From Desulfovibrio sp. (GTDB lineage Bacteria; Desulfobacterota; Desulfovibrionia; Desulfovibrionales; Desulfovibrionaceae): a stretch of DNA of 15,141 nucleotides. Shown here one piece after another: positions 14,538-15,141 of this stretch. Below the pieces are notes generated by a model. It saw nothing but the letters and a program-made list of their open reading frames with translations, searched no databases and was not told where the DNA came from. Both the position numbers and the translations under genes were made by a program. Location of the stretch: NCBI GenBank assembly GCA_028708195.1, contig JAQVZK010000014.1, positions 1-15,141 on the forward strand. The letters are read 5' to 3'. Numbering within the stretch: the first letter of the stretch is position 1; every line of letters starts with the position of its first letter.

Positions 14538-15141
14538 ATGACCATTCGTGCCCTGAGGCCCTATATTATCGCGGTGCTTATGACCATTCCTGGTTTGGCC
14601 CTACACCTTGCGCCATCTGACATTTCGCCGCTGCTTGTGACAGCACTTGCGGGGATGGCCATCCTTGGCGCTTCTTTTCTGCTCACCTGGGCCTGTGAAG
14701 TAGCCCAGATGGATATGCCCCAAGCGGTGGCTGTGGCGGTAGTCGCCTTTATCGCCGTGCTGCCCGAATACGCGGTGGACATGTACTTTACCTGGATGGC
14801 CGGCCAACAGCCAGACAGCCCCTATTCACACTACGCCATTGCCAACATGACCGGGGCCAACAGACTGTTCATCGGCGTGGGCTGGTCCACAATTGTGCTT
14901 ATCTTCGCCGGGCGCTTCCATTCTGCCGTTGCCCTGAACAGCGATAAACGCACAGACGTGCTCTTTCTCGCTATGGCAACCATCTATGCGCTGTTCATCC
15001 CCCTCAAAGGCTCCCTCACCTGGGTGGACGGCCTGGTGCTTCTGGGCATCTACGTCTGGTACATACTCATCATCATGCGCCGCCCCGTTGAAGAAGAAGA
15101 GCTTGAAGGGCCAGCCGCCATTCTGGGCCGGCTGGCCAAAA
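14538..15141 (+). CDS. Sodium/calcium exchanger-family membrane protein, 3' end outside window
   Basis: 201 residues are visible, open to the window edge. The start is ATG 14538, 5 nt behind AAGGAG (14527-14532). Several membrane segments are present (YIIAVLMTIPGLALHL, LLVTALAGMAILGASFLLTW, AVAVAVVAFIAVLPEYAVDM, LFIGVGWSTIVLIFAGRF, VLFLAMATIYALFIPL, LVLLGIYVWYILIIM). The pair AVLPEYAV and ANMTGANRLFIGVGW is the alpha-1 repeat of the Ca2+:cation antiporter family (normally GTSLPE and GNVVGSNIFN); the C-terminal alpha-2 repeat would lie beyond the window. An acidic loop EEEELEG follows the sixth segment. The manganese riboswitch in its leader suggests that it exports Mn2+, or Ca2+ and Mn2+, when Mn2+ is high. 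Family is well supported; the ion is inferred. Confidence 0.88.
   Translation, partial: MTIRALRPYIIAVLMTIPGLALHLAPSDISPLLVTALAGMAILGASFLLTWACEVAQMDMPQAVAVAVVAFIAVLPEYAVDMYFTWMAGQQPDSPYSHYAIANMTGANRLFIGVGWSTIVLIFAGRFHSAVALNSDKRTDVLFLAMATIYALFIPLKGSLTWVDGLVLLGIYVWYILIIMRRPVEEEELEGPAAILGRLAK

Overview
The window looks like chromosomal DNA of a Desulfovibrio close to D. desulfuricans. It is GC-rich and strongly GC3-biased. It carries a Desulfovibrio-type hybrid cluster protein (Hcp), a Crp/Fnr regulator of the HcpR kind beside it, and intergenic GGGGG-rich repeats of a style I know from that genus. I see no insertion sequence, prophage, CRISPR array, tRNA or rRNA. Genus assignment rests on my memory of the Hcp family, not on a search.

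Layout. (1) 1-2583: end of a Crp/Fnr regulator (probably HcpR), then cupin and hcp on the same strand, closed by a strong terminator. A 20-bp palindrome over the regulator stop codon sits where a class II activator site would be for the cupin-hcp promoter. This is a nitrosative-stress module. (2) 2584-4396: a GGGGG-rich repeat, then lytic transglycosylase MltA (minus) and a YbgC-type thioesterase (plus), divergent with overlapping 5' ends. (3) 4397-6832: a small FeoB-associated-type Cys-rich membrane protein and a Fur-family regulator (both minus), then AhpC-type peroxiredoxin (plus) with a promoter carrying a Fur-like dyad. This is an iron and peroxide block. (4) 6833-9920: a second repeat copy, then uvrA (minus). 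(5) 10088-11542: an exported protein of unknown function (plus) and a TrmH-family RNA methyltransferase (minus). (6) 11543-14158: a third, inverted repeat copy, a lipoprotein of unknown function and a zinc-ribbon/Yip1-type membrane protein, both minus and each with its own terminator. (7) 14325-15141: a yybP-ykoY manganese riboswitch with its promoter and overlapping terminator, leading a sodium/calcium-exchanger-family protein that runs off the window.

The common theme is stress and metal handling: NO/hydroxylamine (hcp), peroxide (ahpC), iron (fur and the Cys-rich protein), manganese or calcium (riboswitch plus exchanger) and DNA damage (uvrA). These are separate transcription units set side by side, not one operon. 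No wholly new system is obvious. The strongest points for follow-up are the riboswitch-exchanger pair, the palindrome in the cupin-hcp promoter, the Fur-like dyad on ahpC, and the repeat family at gene ends.
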